This document shows, piece by piece, positions 8,174 through 15,896 of a stretch of 30,215 nt of DNA. The notes beneath the pieces were generated by a model. That model did no database searches and had not been told where the DNA came from. It worked only from the letters and a program-made list of their open reading frames with translations. This DNA comes from an uncultured Holdemanella sp. Lineage in GTDB: Bacteria; Bacillota_I; Bacilli_A; Erysipelotrichales; Erysipelotrichaceae. The position numbers were made by a program, and so were the translations under genes. The DNA is taken from positions 1 through 30,215 of the forward strand of contig CAAEDN010000115.1 in NCBI GenBank assembly GCA_900754615.1, given 5' to 3'. How positions within the stretch are numbered: position 1 is the stretch's first letter; each line of letters opens with the position of its first letter.

Positions 8174-9868
8174 ATGAAATTTACAGATTATAAATATGAA
8201 CATATGAATATTGAAGCTTTACAGACACAATTAAAAGAAATTTGTAAAAAATTAAAAAATGCTGCTTCCTATGAAGAATTTAAAAATGCTTTTATTGAAT
8301 TAAATGACGTAAATAAATATATTAATACAAATCAAACTCTAGTGGAAGTACGCCATACAGTAGATACAAGAGATGAATATTATACACAGGAAAATGATTT
8401 CTTAAATGAAATGCTTCCTGTTTTAAAAGAAGACATTGTGAATTGTAATAAAGCTGTGATGGCAAGTTCTTTTGTCTCTGAATTGAAGAAGGAAGTACCA
8501 GAAACATATTTCTTACAAAGAGAAATGGAAGAAAAATCATTTGATTCATGTATTATTCCTGAAATGCAGGAAGAAAATAAATTGGCTTCAAAATATCAGG
8601 CTATTATTGCGAGTGCACAAATTGAATTTGATGGTGAAACATACACTCTTGCAGCTCTAGAAGTAAAAACAAATGATAAAGATAGAGATACTCGTAAACG
8701 TGCTATGCAGGCATATTGGAACTGGTATGATGAACACGCTAAGGAAATTGGTGAAGTATATGATCAGTTAGTTCAAGTTCGTACTCGCATGGCTAAAAAG
8801 TTAGGATATGAAAATTATATCGAACTTGGTTACTATCGTATGATGCGTTTTGACTATAATAAGGAAGATGTAGAAAACTATCGTAAACAAGTTTTAGAAG
8901 ATGTAGTTCCATTGGATAATGAATTATATGCTCGTCAACAAAAACGTTTAGGATACGATGTCTTACATGCCTGGGATGAAAAATTTGAATTCTTATCAGG
9001 AAATCCAGCACCTAAATATAATCGTGAAGAACTTGTAAAACGTGCATTAAAGATGTATCAAGAATTAGATCCTAAAACAGGTGAATTTTTTAAATTTATG
9101 ACAGATAGAGAATTGTTGGATCTAGATTCAAAAACTGGTAAAGCAGCTGGTGGATATTGTACATTTATCCCAAATTACCAATCCCCATTCATCTTCGCAA
9201 ACTTCAATCAAACAAGCCATGATGCGGAAGTATTAACACATGAGGCAGGACATGCATTCCAGGTATATTCAAGTAAGGATATTTTTCCAATTGATTGTGT
9301 ATGGCCTACATATGAATCTTGTGAAATTCATTCTATGTCTATGGAATTCTTTACATATCCATGGATGAAATCTTTCTTTGAAGATGATGTAGATAAATAT
9401 TATTTTAATCATTTATCAGGAGCCGTAAAATTCTTACCTTATGGAGTTTTAGTGGATCATTTCCAACACGAAGTATATGAAAAGCCAGAAATGTCTTGTG
9501 AAGAAAGATTGGCTACTTGGAGAAAGTTGGAAAAACAATATTTACCACACAAAAATTATGAAGGAATAGATATTCTTGAAAAAGGTGGCTGGTGGATGCG
9601 TCAGCTTCACATCTTTATGGACCCATTCTATTATATTGATTACACATTAGCTCAAGTATGTGCTTTGCAATTCTGGGCTCGTATTCAGAAGAAGGATGAA
9701 AAAGCTTTTGAAGACTATAAACACATTTGTAAAATTGGTGGAACATTACCATTTAGAAAGATTGTAAAAGAAGCAGGATTAAAGGTTCCATTTGAATCTG
9801 GTTGCTTAAAAGATACAGTTCAATTGGTTCGTGAATGGTTTGAAAAAGCAGATGATTCTAAATTTTAA
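8174..9868 (+). CDS. pepF: Oligoendopeptidase F family zinc metallopeptidase (M3)
   Basis: A 564-residue cytoplasmic peptidase of the M3 family. The zinc site is HEAGH (356-360) with catalytic E357, followed by ESCEIHSMSMEFF, in which E384 is the probable third zinc ligand. The C-terminal part (WWMRQLHIFMDPFYYIDYTLAQ) matches the oligoendopeptidase fold, and the length is usual. It hydrolyses short imported or recycled peptides. It lies immediately behind the opp terminator, with its AGGAG directly after the T-run, so peptide uptake and peptide cleavage are genetically adjacent. M3 members differ in preferred peptide length; that cannot be read here. Confidence 0.9.
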   Translation: MKFTDYKYEHMNIEALQTQLKEICKKLKNAASYEEFKNAFIELNDVNKYINTNQTLVEVRHTVDTRDEYYTQENDFLNEMLPVLKEDIVNCNKAVMASSFVSELKKEVPETYFLQREMEEKSFDSCIIPEMQEENKLASKYQAIIASAQIEFDGETYTLAALEVKTNDKDRDTRKRAMQAYWNWYDEHAKEIGEVYDQLVQVRTRMAKKLGYENYIELGYYRMMRFDYNKEDVENYRKQVLEDVVPLDNELYARQQKRLGYDVLHAWDEKFEFLSGNPAPKYNREELVKRALKMYQELDPKTGEFFKFMTDRELLDLDSKTGKAAGGYCTFIPNYQSPFIFANFNQTSHDAEVLTHEAGHAFQVYSSKDIFPIDCVWPTYESCEIHSMSMEFFTYPWMKSFFEDDVDKYYFNHLSGAVKFLPYGVLVDHFQHEVYEKPEMSCEERLATWRKLEKQYLPHKNYEGIDILEKGGWWMRQLHIFMDPFYYIDYTLAQVCALQFWARIQKKDEKAFEDYKHICKIGGTLPFRKIVKEAGLKVPFESGCLKDTVQLVREWFEKADDSKF

Positions 9869-9896
9869 AAAAACTATTGAATTTGCTTAAAACATC

Positions 9897-9925
9897 TTGC
9901 GATTTGAAAGAAGCCTTGCTATAAT
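9897..9925 (+). promoter_or_regulatory. Promoter of rpmE
   Basis: TTGCGA (9897-9902), 17-bp spacer, perfect TATAAT (9920-9925). About 50 nt of leader follow, with the short dyad GTCA-ATA-TGAC at 9946-9956 before AAGGAGGA. The leader could be an autoregulatory site as in other ribosomal protein mRNAs, but no known leader class is recognisable. Confidence 0.75.
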
Positions 9926-9981
9926 TGTATAGCACTTACTTTGGGTCAATATGACTTAAGGCGGAAGGAGGATACATCGAT

Positions 9982-10191
9982 ATGAAACAAGGAATTCATC
10001 CTAATTATCATAAAGTTAAATGTATCTGTACATCTTGTGGTGCAGAATTCGAAACAGGTAGTACAATCAAAGGTGATGAATTACGTGTAGATACTTGCAG
10101 TAACTGCCACCCATTCTTCACAGGTCGTCAACGTTTCGCTGCTGCTCAGGGACGTATTGAGAAATTTAACAAGAAATATGGTTTGAAGTAG
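9982..10191 (+). CDS. rpmE: Large-subunit ribosomal protein bL31, zinc type
   Basis: A 69-residue bL31 starting MKQGIHPNYHKV and ending GRIEKFNKKYGLK, both family hallmarks. Cysteines C14, C16, C19, C39 and C42 (DTCSNCHPF) make it the zinc-binding form, as opposed to the cysteine-free form induced on zinc starvation. The first cysteine cluster is CxCxxCG rather than the shorter CxCG seen in some relatives. It is monocistronic, with a strong promoter, a strong ribosome binding site (AAGGAGGA) and its own terminator. Confidence 0.96.
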   Translation: MKQGIHPNYHKVKCICTSCGAEFETGSTIKGDELRVDTCSNCHPFFTGRQRFAAAQGRIEKFNKKYGLK

Positions 10192-10201
10192 TAATATAAT
10201 G

Positions 10202-10228
10202 ACAGTGTCAGAAATGGCACTGTTTTTT
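10202..10228 (+). terminator. Terminator of rpmE
   Basis: ACAGTGTCA (10202-10210), GAAA tetraloop, TGGCACTGT (10215-10223; one G-U), then TTTTT. The stretch to the next promoter holds a small AGGC...GCCT dyad near 10278-10297 and nothing else I can name. Confidence 0.9.
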
Positions 10229-10351
10229 ATTATGGTTATAAAAAAATTCTTATTAAAATTTAAATGTCCTTTAAAATAGGCGCTTCGAGACTGCCTGGTT
10301 ATATTAAAATGATCGCATGTACACGAAATATAATAGAAATAACTGTGGTAT

Positions 10352-10380
10352 TTGAAAACTTTTATTACTGCGCTTATAAT
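10352..10380 (+). promoter_or_regulatory. Promoter of the aminotransferase gene
   Basis: TTGAAA (10352-10357), 17-bp spacer, TATAAT (10375-10380). Confidence 0.75.
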
Positions 10381-10417
10381 AAAGACAATAAATTAAAAAA
10401 TAGTGAGGTGTATTAAA

Positions 10418-11584
10418 GTGAAAAGAGCTAAAAGAATGGATGTGTTTCAATCTTCTATATTTACAGAATTGAAAAATATGAAGCTAGATTATACACAAAG
10501 AACAGGAAAGGATACAATTGATTTTTCAGTTGGATCGCCCAATATTGCACCTGAACCATCTATTATGAAGGTGCTTCAAGAATCAATTATGGTTCCAGAA
10601 AACTATAAGTATGCAATCAATGAATTGCCTGAAATGAAATCTGCCATTCATGACTGGTATAAGAATCGTTATCATGTAGAGCTAACATATGATGAAATGA
10701 TTTGTCTACAGGGATCTCAAGAAGCTTTAAGCACCTTGTTTTTAGCAATGTGTGATCCAGGAGATATTGTATTAGTACCAGATCCTTATTATCCAATTTT
10801 TAGTGATGGACCCAAAATTGCTGGAGCTAAGGTCGAATATATGCCTTTGTTACAGGAATATGATTATGTCATTCAATTAGATCAAATCGATGAGGAAATC
10901 GCAAAAAAGGCAAAGATGATGATTGTTTCTTATCCAAACAATCCAACTTGTGCTACTGCACCAGATTCATTCTATGAAGATTTGATTGCGTTTGCGAAAA
11001 AGTACGATATTGTTGTATTGCATGATAATGCATATAGTGAACTTGTATTTGATGGTAAAGTAGGAAAGAGCTTTTTATCTTTTGAAGGGGCTAAAGAAGT
11101 GGGTATTGAATTGAATTCCTTCTCGAAAACATATGGAATGGCCGGTGCAAGACTTGGCGTATGTGTAGGTAATAAAGAGGTTGTTGAATGCTATAATACA
11201 TTAAAATCGAATATGGATTATGGAATCTTCTTGCCTATACAATATGCAGGTATTGAAGCACTAAGACATGGAGGTGCAAGCATTCATTCGACTTGTCAGG
11301 CATATCAAGATCGAAGAGATGCTCTATGTGAAGCATTTGATGAAGTGGGATGGCATATTGATAAGAGTCCTGCTACAATGTTCGCATGGGCAAGAATTCC
11401 AAACCAATATGAGGATTCATATGCATTCACAAAAGATTTGTTAGAAAAAGCGGGTGTCGTTGTAACTCCAGGACAAGCTTTTGGTGTTCATGGAAAAAGA
11501 TACGTTCGTTTAGCTTTGGTGCAAGATATTGAGGATATCAAAAAAGCGGCTGAAAGAATAAAAAAATCCGAAATTTTTAAATAA
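10418..11584 (+). CDS. PLP-dependent class I/II aminotransferase
   Basis: A 388-residue fold-type I aminotransferase. It has the substrate-side glycine motif SVGSPNIAPEP, the LQGSQEALS cofactor phosphate loop, DPYYPIF, SYPNNPT (the Asn contacting the pyridine ring), DNAYSEL and SFSKTYGMAGAR. The PLP-binding lysine is K237. A C-terminal Arg in KRYVRLAL would bind the substrate carboxylate. The start is GTG at 10418, 7 nt after GAGGTG; the upstream GTG at 10403 has no ribosome binding site of its own. The overall pattern is closest to the LL-diaminopimelate / alanine-type aminotransferases. No pathway neighbours help, so the amino acid substrate is left open. Confidence 0.88.
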   Translation: MKRAKRMDVFQSSIFTELKNMKLDYTQRTGKDTIDFSVGSPNIAPEPSIMKVLQESIMVPENYKYAINELPEMKSAIHDWYKNRYHVELTYDEMICLQGSQEALSTLFLAMCDPGDIVLVPDPYYPIFSDGPKIAGAKVEYMPLLQEYDYVIQLDQIDEEIAKKAKMMIVSYPNNPTCATAPDSFYEDLIAFAKKYDIVVLHDNAYSELVFDGKVGKSFLSFEGAKEVGIELNSFSKTYGMAGARLGVCVGNKEVVECYNTLKSNMDYGIFLPIQYAGIEALRHGGASIHSTCQAYQDRRDALCEAFDEVGWHIDKSPATMFAWARIPNQYEDSYAFTKDLLEKAGVVVTPGQAFGVHGKRYVRLALVQDIEDIKKAAERIKKSEIFK

Positions 11585-11609
11585 AGTGCAAAAAAATTGC
11601 ACTTTTTTT
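11584..11609 (+). terminator. Terminator of the aminotransferase gene
   Basis: AAGTGCAA (11584-11591), A5 loop, TTGCACTT (11597-11604), then TTTTT. It ends 13 bp before the comFA start codon. Confidence 0.88.
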
Positions 11610-11622
11610 CGTATAAGAATAC

Positions 11623-12789
11623 ATGAAGTGTAATCGATGTCAAAATGAAGATCCAAAACTATTTGCGTATGACCATGGTAGTTATTATTGTCGAAAGTGT
11701 ATTGATTTTTCTAGATTGGAGGTTAATGAAAAGGTAAAACCTGTGAAATTAATGCATAGGACATGGAATGGCAAACCTAGATTGAATTATAGCTTAACAC
11801 CTTCGCAAGTGCAAGCGAGTCATGAAGTGTATCAATATTTATGCAAGGGAAAAGATGTGATGTTGTATGCTGCTACGGGAGCTGGTAAAACAGAAATTTG
11901 TTTTGAAAGCATCTGTGGATACTTATCAAAAGGAAAGAAGGTAGCTTTTGCGATTAGTCGTAGACAAGTTGTGCTTGAAATAGCAAAACGATTAAGAATA
12001 GCTTTTCCGGAATTAAGCATATGTGAAGTGGCGCAAGGCTATACTCAAACAACAGACGCAGATATTATTGTTTGTACGACACATCAATTGTATCGCTATC
12101 CATATGCATTTGATTTATTGATTTTAGATGAGTTAGATGCGTTTCCATTTGTTGGTAATGAAGTCCTGCAAGCTATCGCAAACCAGGCTTGTATAGGGCA
12201 AAAACTGTTGTTAAGTGCGACACCGGATAAAGTAAGTATGGAACTCGTTAAACAAAAGAAAATGGAACTTGTGTGTTTGTTTGAGAGACCACATAAACAT
12301 CCATTGATTGTACCTAAAGTCATACAAGTGTCTATTTTTATTCAAGTGTTGATTGTAATCTATCTATGTATGAAATTTCAAAGTCAGGGAAAACAAACAT
12401 TAGTATTTGTCCCACGGAAAAGTGATGGAAAATGGTTAAAGATGATTTTGAATATTTTTGTAAAGACAGATTTTATTCATTCTTCTACAAAGGATAAAGA
12501 TAGAATTTTAGATGATTTTCGAAACAAAAAAATGAATGCTCTAGTCTGTACTACGCTTTTAGAACGTGGCATTACGATCCCAAGTGTGCAAGTCATTGTT
12601 TTTAAAGGAGATCATTCTGTTTACACTACCGCAAGCTTGATACAAATTTTTGGTCGTATAGGAAGAAGTTTTAAAGATCCTGAAGGAAAAGGAGTGTGTT
12701 TATGTCAAGCATCAAACAAGTCTATCGAAAATTGTGTCAGTCAAATATGCAAAATGAACGATACTGTTTGTGCTGTCACAAAAAAATGA
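11623..12789 (+). CDS. comFA: Late competence protein ComFA, DNA uptake helicase-like ATPase
   Basis: A 388-residue superfamily 2 ATPase of the ComFA type, thought to drive single-stranded DNA through the ComEC channel. The N-terminal zinc knuckle is C3xxC6 and C23xxC26. Walker A is AATGAGKT (83-90), motif II DELD (169-172), motif III SAT (198-200) and motif VI QIFGRIGR (341-348). An in-frame stop lies at 11614-11616 and the zinc knuckle starts at residue 3, so ATG 11623 must be the start. It has no Shine-Dalgarno: the preceding bases are a T-run and GTATAAGAATAC. No clear vegetative promoter is visible, which fits competence-specific expression. comFC overlaps its 3' end. Confidence 0.9.
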   Translation: MKCNRCQNEDPKLFAYDHGSYYCRKCIDFSRLEVNEKVKPVKLMHRTWNGKPRLNYSLTPSQVQASHEVYQYLCKGKDVMLYAATGAGKTEICFESICGYLSKGKKVAFAISRRQVVLEIAKRLRIAFPELSICEVAQGYTQTTDADIIVCTTHQLYRYPYAFDLLILDELDAFPFVGNEVLQAIANQACIGQKLLLSATPDKVSMELVKQKKMELVCLFERPHKHPLIVPKVIQVSIFIQVLIVIYLCMKFQSQGKQTLVFVPRKSDGKWLKMILNIFVKTDFIHSSTKDKDRILDDFRNKKMNALVCTTLLERGITIPSVQVIVFKGDHSVYTTASLIQIFGRIGRSFKDPEGKGVCLCQASNKSIENCVSQICKMNDTVCAVTKK

Positions 12790-13397
12790 GTGAACTTCGG
12801 GATTTTGATATTTTCTTTTATGATGATCAATTGATTTGTCCAGATTGTTTAAAAATTTTCAAGCTTCATAAACAAGTTTATAATATCGAAGGTACACCTT
12901 TATATGTGTTATATGAATACAATGAATTTCTAGAACGATTGTTATTTCAATATAAAGAACAAAAAGATGTAGTATTAAAAGATATTTTTTTAAATAAGCA
13001 TACGTATCTAAAAAAACACTTTAAAAAGTATTGTGTTTGTGGATTATGCAGCAGTGATACCAAACGTATGGAAAGAGGATTTGAAGCTACGGTAGATATG
13101 TATTCGACATTAGATGTTTTTGTGCATTCACCATTTTATAAGAAAGAAGATATTAAGCAGTCCTCACAATCTAAAAATCAAAGAGCACATATTAAAGATA
13201 TTCTGGCATTAAAATCATTGTATCCTTTACCCAAACAAAAGATTTTATTAGTAGATGATGTATGTACAACGGGAAATACATTGAGTGCAGCTCAAAAACT
13301 GCTTCATCCGGATTGTATGTTTGTGTTGGCAGCACATCCTTTGTGGATTTTAGCAAATAAAGAAAACATGGTGGTCAAATCTAAGTGGTTTTGGTAA
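12702..13397 (+). CDS. comFC: ComFC family phosphoribosyltransferase-like competence protein
   Basis: A 231-residue ComFC/ComF protein. The N-terminus has a four-cysteine zinc motif, CLCC...CPDC. The C-terminus has a type I phosphoribosyltransferase loop, KILLVDDVCTTGNTL, preceded by the basic RAHIKDI segment. ComFC works with ComFA in transformation. The start is ATG 12702, 7 nt after AAGGAG (12689-12694); the GTG at 12696 is too close to that site. This choice makes the gene overlap comFA by 88 bp in another frame. Starting at the internal Met at about residue 17 would shrink the overlap, but that Met has no ribosome binding site. Confidence 0.87.
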   Translation: MSSIKQVYRKLCQSNMQNERYCLCCHKKMSELRDFDIFFYDDQLICPDCLKIFKLHKQVYNIEGTPLYVLYEYNEFLERLLFQYKEQKDVVLKDIFLNKHTYLKKHFKKYCVCGLCSSDTKRMERGFEATVDMYSTLDVFVHSPFYKKEDIKQSSQSKNQRAHIKDILALKSLYPLPKQKILLVDDVCTTGNTLSAAQKLLHPDCMFVLAAHPLWILANKENMVVKSKWFW

Positions 13398-13425
13398 AAT
13401 AGTTTAGAAGGGGAGATGGAAGCAT

Positions 13426-14775
13426 ATGGATAAAAGAAGAAAAAATGAGAATGATGAAATTTCTCAGTTACTAGATTCATTTCAAACAAATGAAGAAGAT
13501 ACATTAGAACAAAAGATGGATCAGTTCACCAAAAATCAAACTCGCAGTCGAGTAGAAAAGAATAAACCTGAACCTGAAATTCCATTTCAATCTAAAAGAT
13601 CAGAACCGTCATTGGGAGATACGTTTGTGGTTGGATCAAAGGATTTAGATGAACCTAAAGAGGATTTATCGGCAACACGTACAGTGATGTGGAATGCGGA
13701 CGATTTAAAGCAGGAAGCAGATTCTACAAATAAAACAGTTGTGATTGATGACGATGAAATTCAATCGTTATTAGAAGAGGGCAAGGGGCCTCAATTAAAA
13801 CGAGAAGTTATTAATAAGAAAAAAGAACCATCGAAAAAGAAAAATGCATCGAAAAAGAATAATTCTAAAGTAGGATTGTATATTGTTTTAGGTGTAGTAG
13901 GTGTTTTATTGGTTTCTATGCTAATTTTTGGCGGTATGAAATTATTGACTGGTGGTTTATCAGGCTCTGATGAAAAGACAGAAGAAGTTCAGAAGAAGAA
14001 TTATCAGGAATTATTAGATTTTGCGAATAGTTATAATTCATTATCTTCAAGTGAACAAAAAGATATTGTTGATCTTGAAAGTAAGTATAACAGTTTAACA
14101 CGTAAACAAAGAGAAAAAATTGATGAAATTTTAGAAGAAGCTACGGGAAAAAATTTTAATGAATTATTAGCCAGTGCCAATAAAAAGACGCATTCGAATA
14201 AATCGAATAATAATACGGAAATTGCGGAAAAGAAGGCGGAGTTGAAACAAAAAATCAATAATTTGAAAAAACAACTTATCAACGCTCAATCTGATTTGGA
14301 AAGTGCACAAAAAGCTCAATCTTCTGCTCAAGATGACGTAGATTCATTAAAAAAACAAATTGATTCTGCTGGTGGTTCAGTCAGCGAAGCGCAAAGTGCA
14401 GTTATTAATGCACAGGCAGCTTATGATAATGCGCAAAGTGCATTACAAGCATGCGAAAACCGTAGAAGTGAACTTGAAAATATTCCAAATGACCAGTTGA
14501 CGCAAGATCAATATACTGAATTGAAGTCTTTATATGCACAACATCAAGGCTTGGTGGATCAAGTAAGTTCCACAAAGGCCGATTTAGATGATGCTAAAGC
14601 CGCTTTAGCAAGTGCTGAAAAGGGATCTGATACATCTTCTTTACAGAACAAGTTAAATACGGCACAGAATAAACTGAATGATGCGAATTTGGATGTAACG
14701 AATGCGCAATCAAAAGTGGATTCTCTTAACTCGCAAATTACAGATTATCAAAATCAATTAGATCAATTAGGCTAG
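13426..14775 (+). CDS. Single-pass membrane protein with extracellular coiled coil and Thr-motif tail
   Basis: A 449-residue protein I cannot name. Residues 1-148 are polar, acidic and probably disordered and cytoplasmic. They carry three related motifs, DTFVVGSKDL (T66), RTVMWNADDL (T86) and KTVVIDDDEI (T104), then a lysine-rich stretch (131-148). One membrane helix spans about 149-170. The outside part has two helical NYQELLDFAN / KNFNELLASAN segments (192-255), a Ser/Asn linker, then long Ala/Gln/Ser-rich coiled coil (265-449). There is no LysM, SH3 or peptidase domain. It follows comFC by 28 bp with GGGGAG as ribosome binding site. Topology (inside tail, outside coil) follows from the positive-inside rule. 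Confidence 0.8.
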   Translation: MDKRRKNENDEISQLLDSFQTNEEDTLEQKMDQFTKNQTRSRVEKNKPEPEIPFQSKRSEPSLGDTFVVGSKDLDEPKEDLSATRTVMWNADDLKQEADSTNKTVVIDDDEIQSLLEEGKGPQLKREVINKKKEPSKKKNASKKNNSKVGLYIVLGVVGVLLVSMLIFGGMKLLTGGLSGSDEKTEEVQKKNYQELLDFANSYNSLSSSEQKDIVDLESKYNSLTRKQREKIDEILEEATGKNFNELLASANKKTHSNKSNNNTEIAEKKAELKQKINNLKKQLINAQSDLESAQKAQSSAQDDVDSLKKQIDSAGGSVSEAQSAVINAQAAYDNAQSALQACENRRSELENIPNDQLTQDQYTELKSLYAQHQGLVDQVSSTKADLDDAKAALASAEKGSDTSSLQNKLNTAQNKLNDANLDVTNAQSKVDSLNSQITDYQNQLDQLG

Positions 14776-14800
14776 ACAATACAATTTGTATTGTCTTTTT
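14775..14800 (+). terminator. Terminator after the coiled-coil membrane protein
   Basis: The near-perfect palindrome GACAATACAATTTGTATTGTC (14775-14795) is followed by TTTTT. It starts at the last base of the stop codon. Confidence 0.85.
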
Positions 14801-14832
14801 CTATGTGTAACCTTTTAAAGTCTTGTGATTTT

Positions 14833-14841
14833 TGTTAGAAT
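14833..14841 (+). promoter_or_regulatory. Extended -10 promoter of glmU-prs
   Basis: TGT directly precedes TAGAAT (14836-14841). The -35 region (TTTTAA at 14813-14818) is poor. An extended -10 promoter is the best reading. AGGTGA precedes the glmU ATG. Confidence 0.45.
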
Positions 14842-14865
14842 AGATACGGAAAGTCAGGTGAAAAA

Positions 14866-15867
14866 ATGCGTAATGCGATTGTTCTGGCGGCTGGAAAAGG
14901 AACACGAATGAAATCAGATCGTAGCAAAGTTATGCATACGATTATTGACCGTTCAATGTTGGCTTATATTATTGATGCCTTAAGAGCGGTATCTGTACAA
15001 AGAATTGTTGTGATTGTTGGATACCAAGCTGAAAGTATTAAAGAAGCTTTTCCAAATGTTGAATTTGCTTTGCAACAACCACAATTGGGAACCGGTCATG
15101 CGGTTATGCAAGCTACACAATTGAAGGATGAAGATGGGGACACCGTAATCATCAACGGGGATGGACCATGTATTCAGCCTGAAACATTGGAAAAATTATT
15201 CCAAACAAATCAAGATGCATCATTAACTTTATTAACTTCTGTATTAGACGATGGAGCTCACTATGGTCGAATTGTGCGTGATGAAAGCAATCATGTTCAA
15301 GCGATTGTAGAAGCAAAAGATTGTACAGAAGAACAAAAAAAGATTTGTGAAATCAATGCAGGAATGTATTGTTTCAAAAACAGAGATTTATTTGATAATC
15401 TTGATAAATTGACAACGAATAATGCACAAAAAGAGTATTATTTAACAGATTTGGTAAAAATTTTAGCAAGTCAAAATAAAGTTGTTAAGGGATTGGTTGC
15501 TGAGGACCGTGATGAAGTTATGGGAATCAATGATTGTGTAGAATTACATAAAGCGTATGAATGGATGCGCAATCGAATCAACAATAATTGGATGAAAGAG
15601 GGAGTACAAATTGTAGATCCTATGCGTACAGTTATTGGAAAAGATGTTAAGATTGGTCACGATGTCATTATTCATCCAAATGTTGAAATTTTAGGAAATA
15701 CTGAAATTGGTGATTTTGTTGAAATTTTACCAGGCAGCTATTTAAGTAATTCAAAAATTGAAGATCATGCATTTGTAGATTCAAGTAAAGTCGTCAATTC
15801 TTGCATAAAAGAAGGATCTTATATTGGACCTTTCTCTTATGTAAGTGATAATGAAATAAAAAAATAG
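14866..15867 (+). CDS. glmU: UDP-GlcNAc pyrophosphorylase, GlmU with truncated acetyltransferase domain
   Basis: 333 residues, where bifunctional GlmU normally has about 450-460. The uridyltransferase half is complete: LAAGKGTRMKS (7-17), QLGTGHA (73-79), NGDGP with metal-binding D99, YGRIVRD, IVEAKD and EINAGMY. The left-handed beta-helix then begins (about 247 on: VIGKDVKIGHDVIIHPNVEI) but stops after SYIGPFSYVSDNEIKK, just before the region that in E. coli GlmU carries R333, K351, H363 and Y366 of the acetyltransferase site. No continuation exists in any frame before prs, 29 bp later, so this is not a simple frameshift. It should make UDP-GlcNAc from GlcNAc-1-P but not acetylate GlcN-1-P. 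Confidence 0.85.
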   Translation: MRNAIVLAAGKGTRMKSDRSKVMHTIIDRSMLAYIIDALRAVSVQRIVVIVGYQAESIKEAFPNVEFALQQPQLGTGHAVMQATQLKDEDGDTVIINGDGPCIQPETLEKLFQTNQDASLTLLTSVLDDGAHYGRIVRDESNHVQAIVEAKDCTEEQKKICEINAGMYCFKNRDLFDNLDKLTTNNAQKEYYLTDLVKILASQNKVVKGLVAEDRDEVMGINDCVELHKAYEWMRNRINNNWMKEGVQIVDPMRTVIGKDVKIGHDVIIHPNVEILGNTEIGDFVEILPGSYLSNSKIEDHAFVDSSKVVNSCIKEGSYIGPFSYVSDNEIKK

Positions 15868-15896
15868 ACCTGATAGGGTATGAGAAAGGATAAGTC

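Noticed and set aside
10403..10417. GTG 10403 as aminotransferase start
   Set aside because: No ribosome binding site in front; the GAGGTG at 10405-10410 is placed correctly for GTG 10418.
14866..15896. Frameshifted full-length glmU
   Set aside because: Only 29 bp remain before prs, and no downstream frame encodes the missing acetyltransferase segment.
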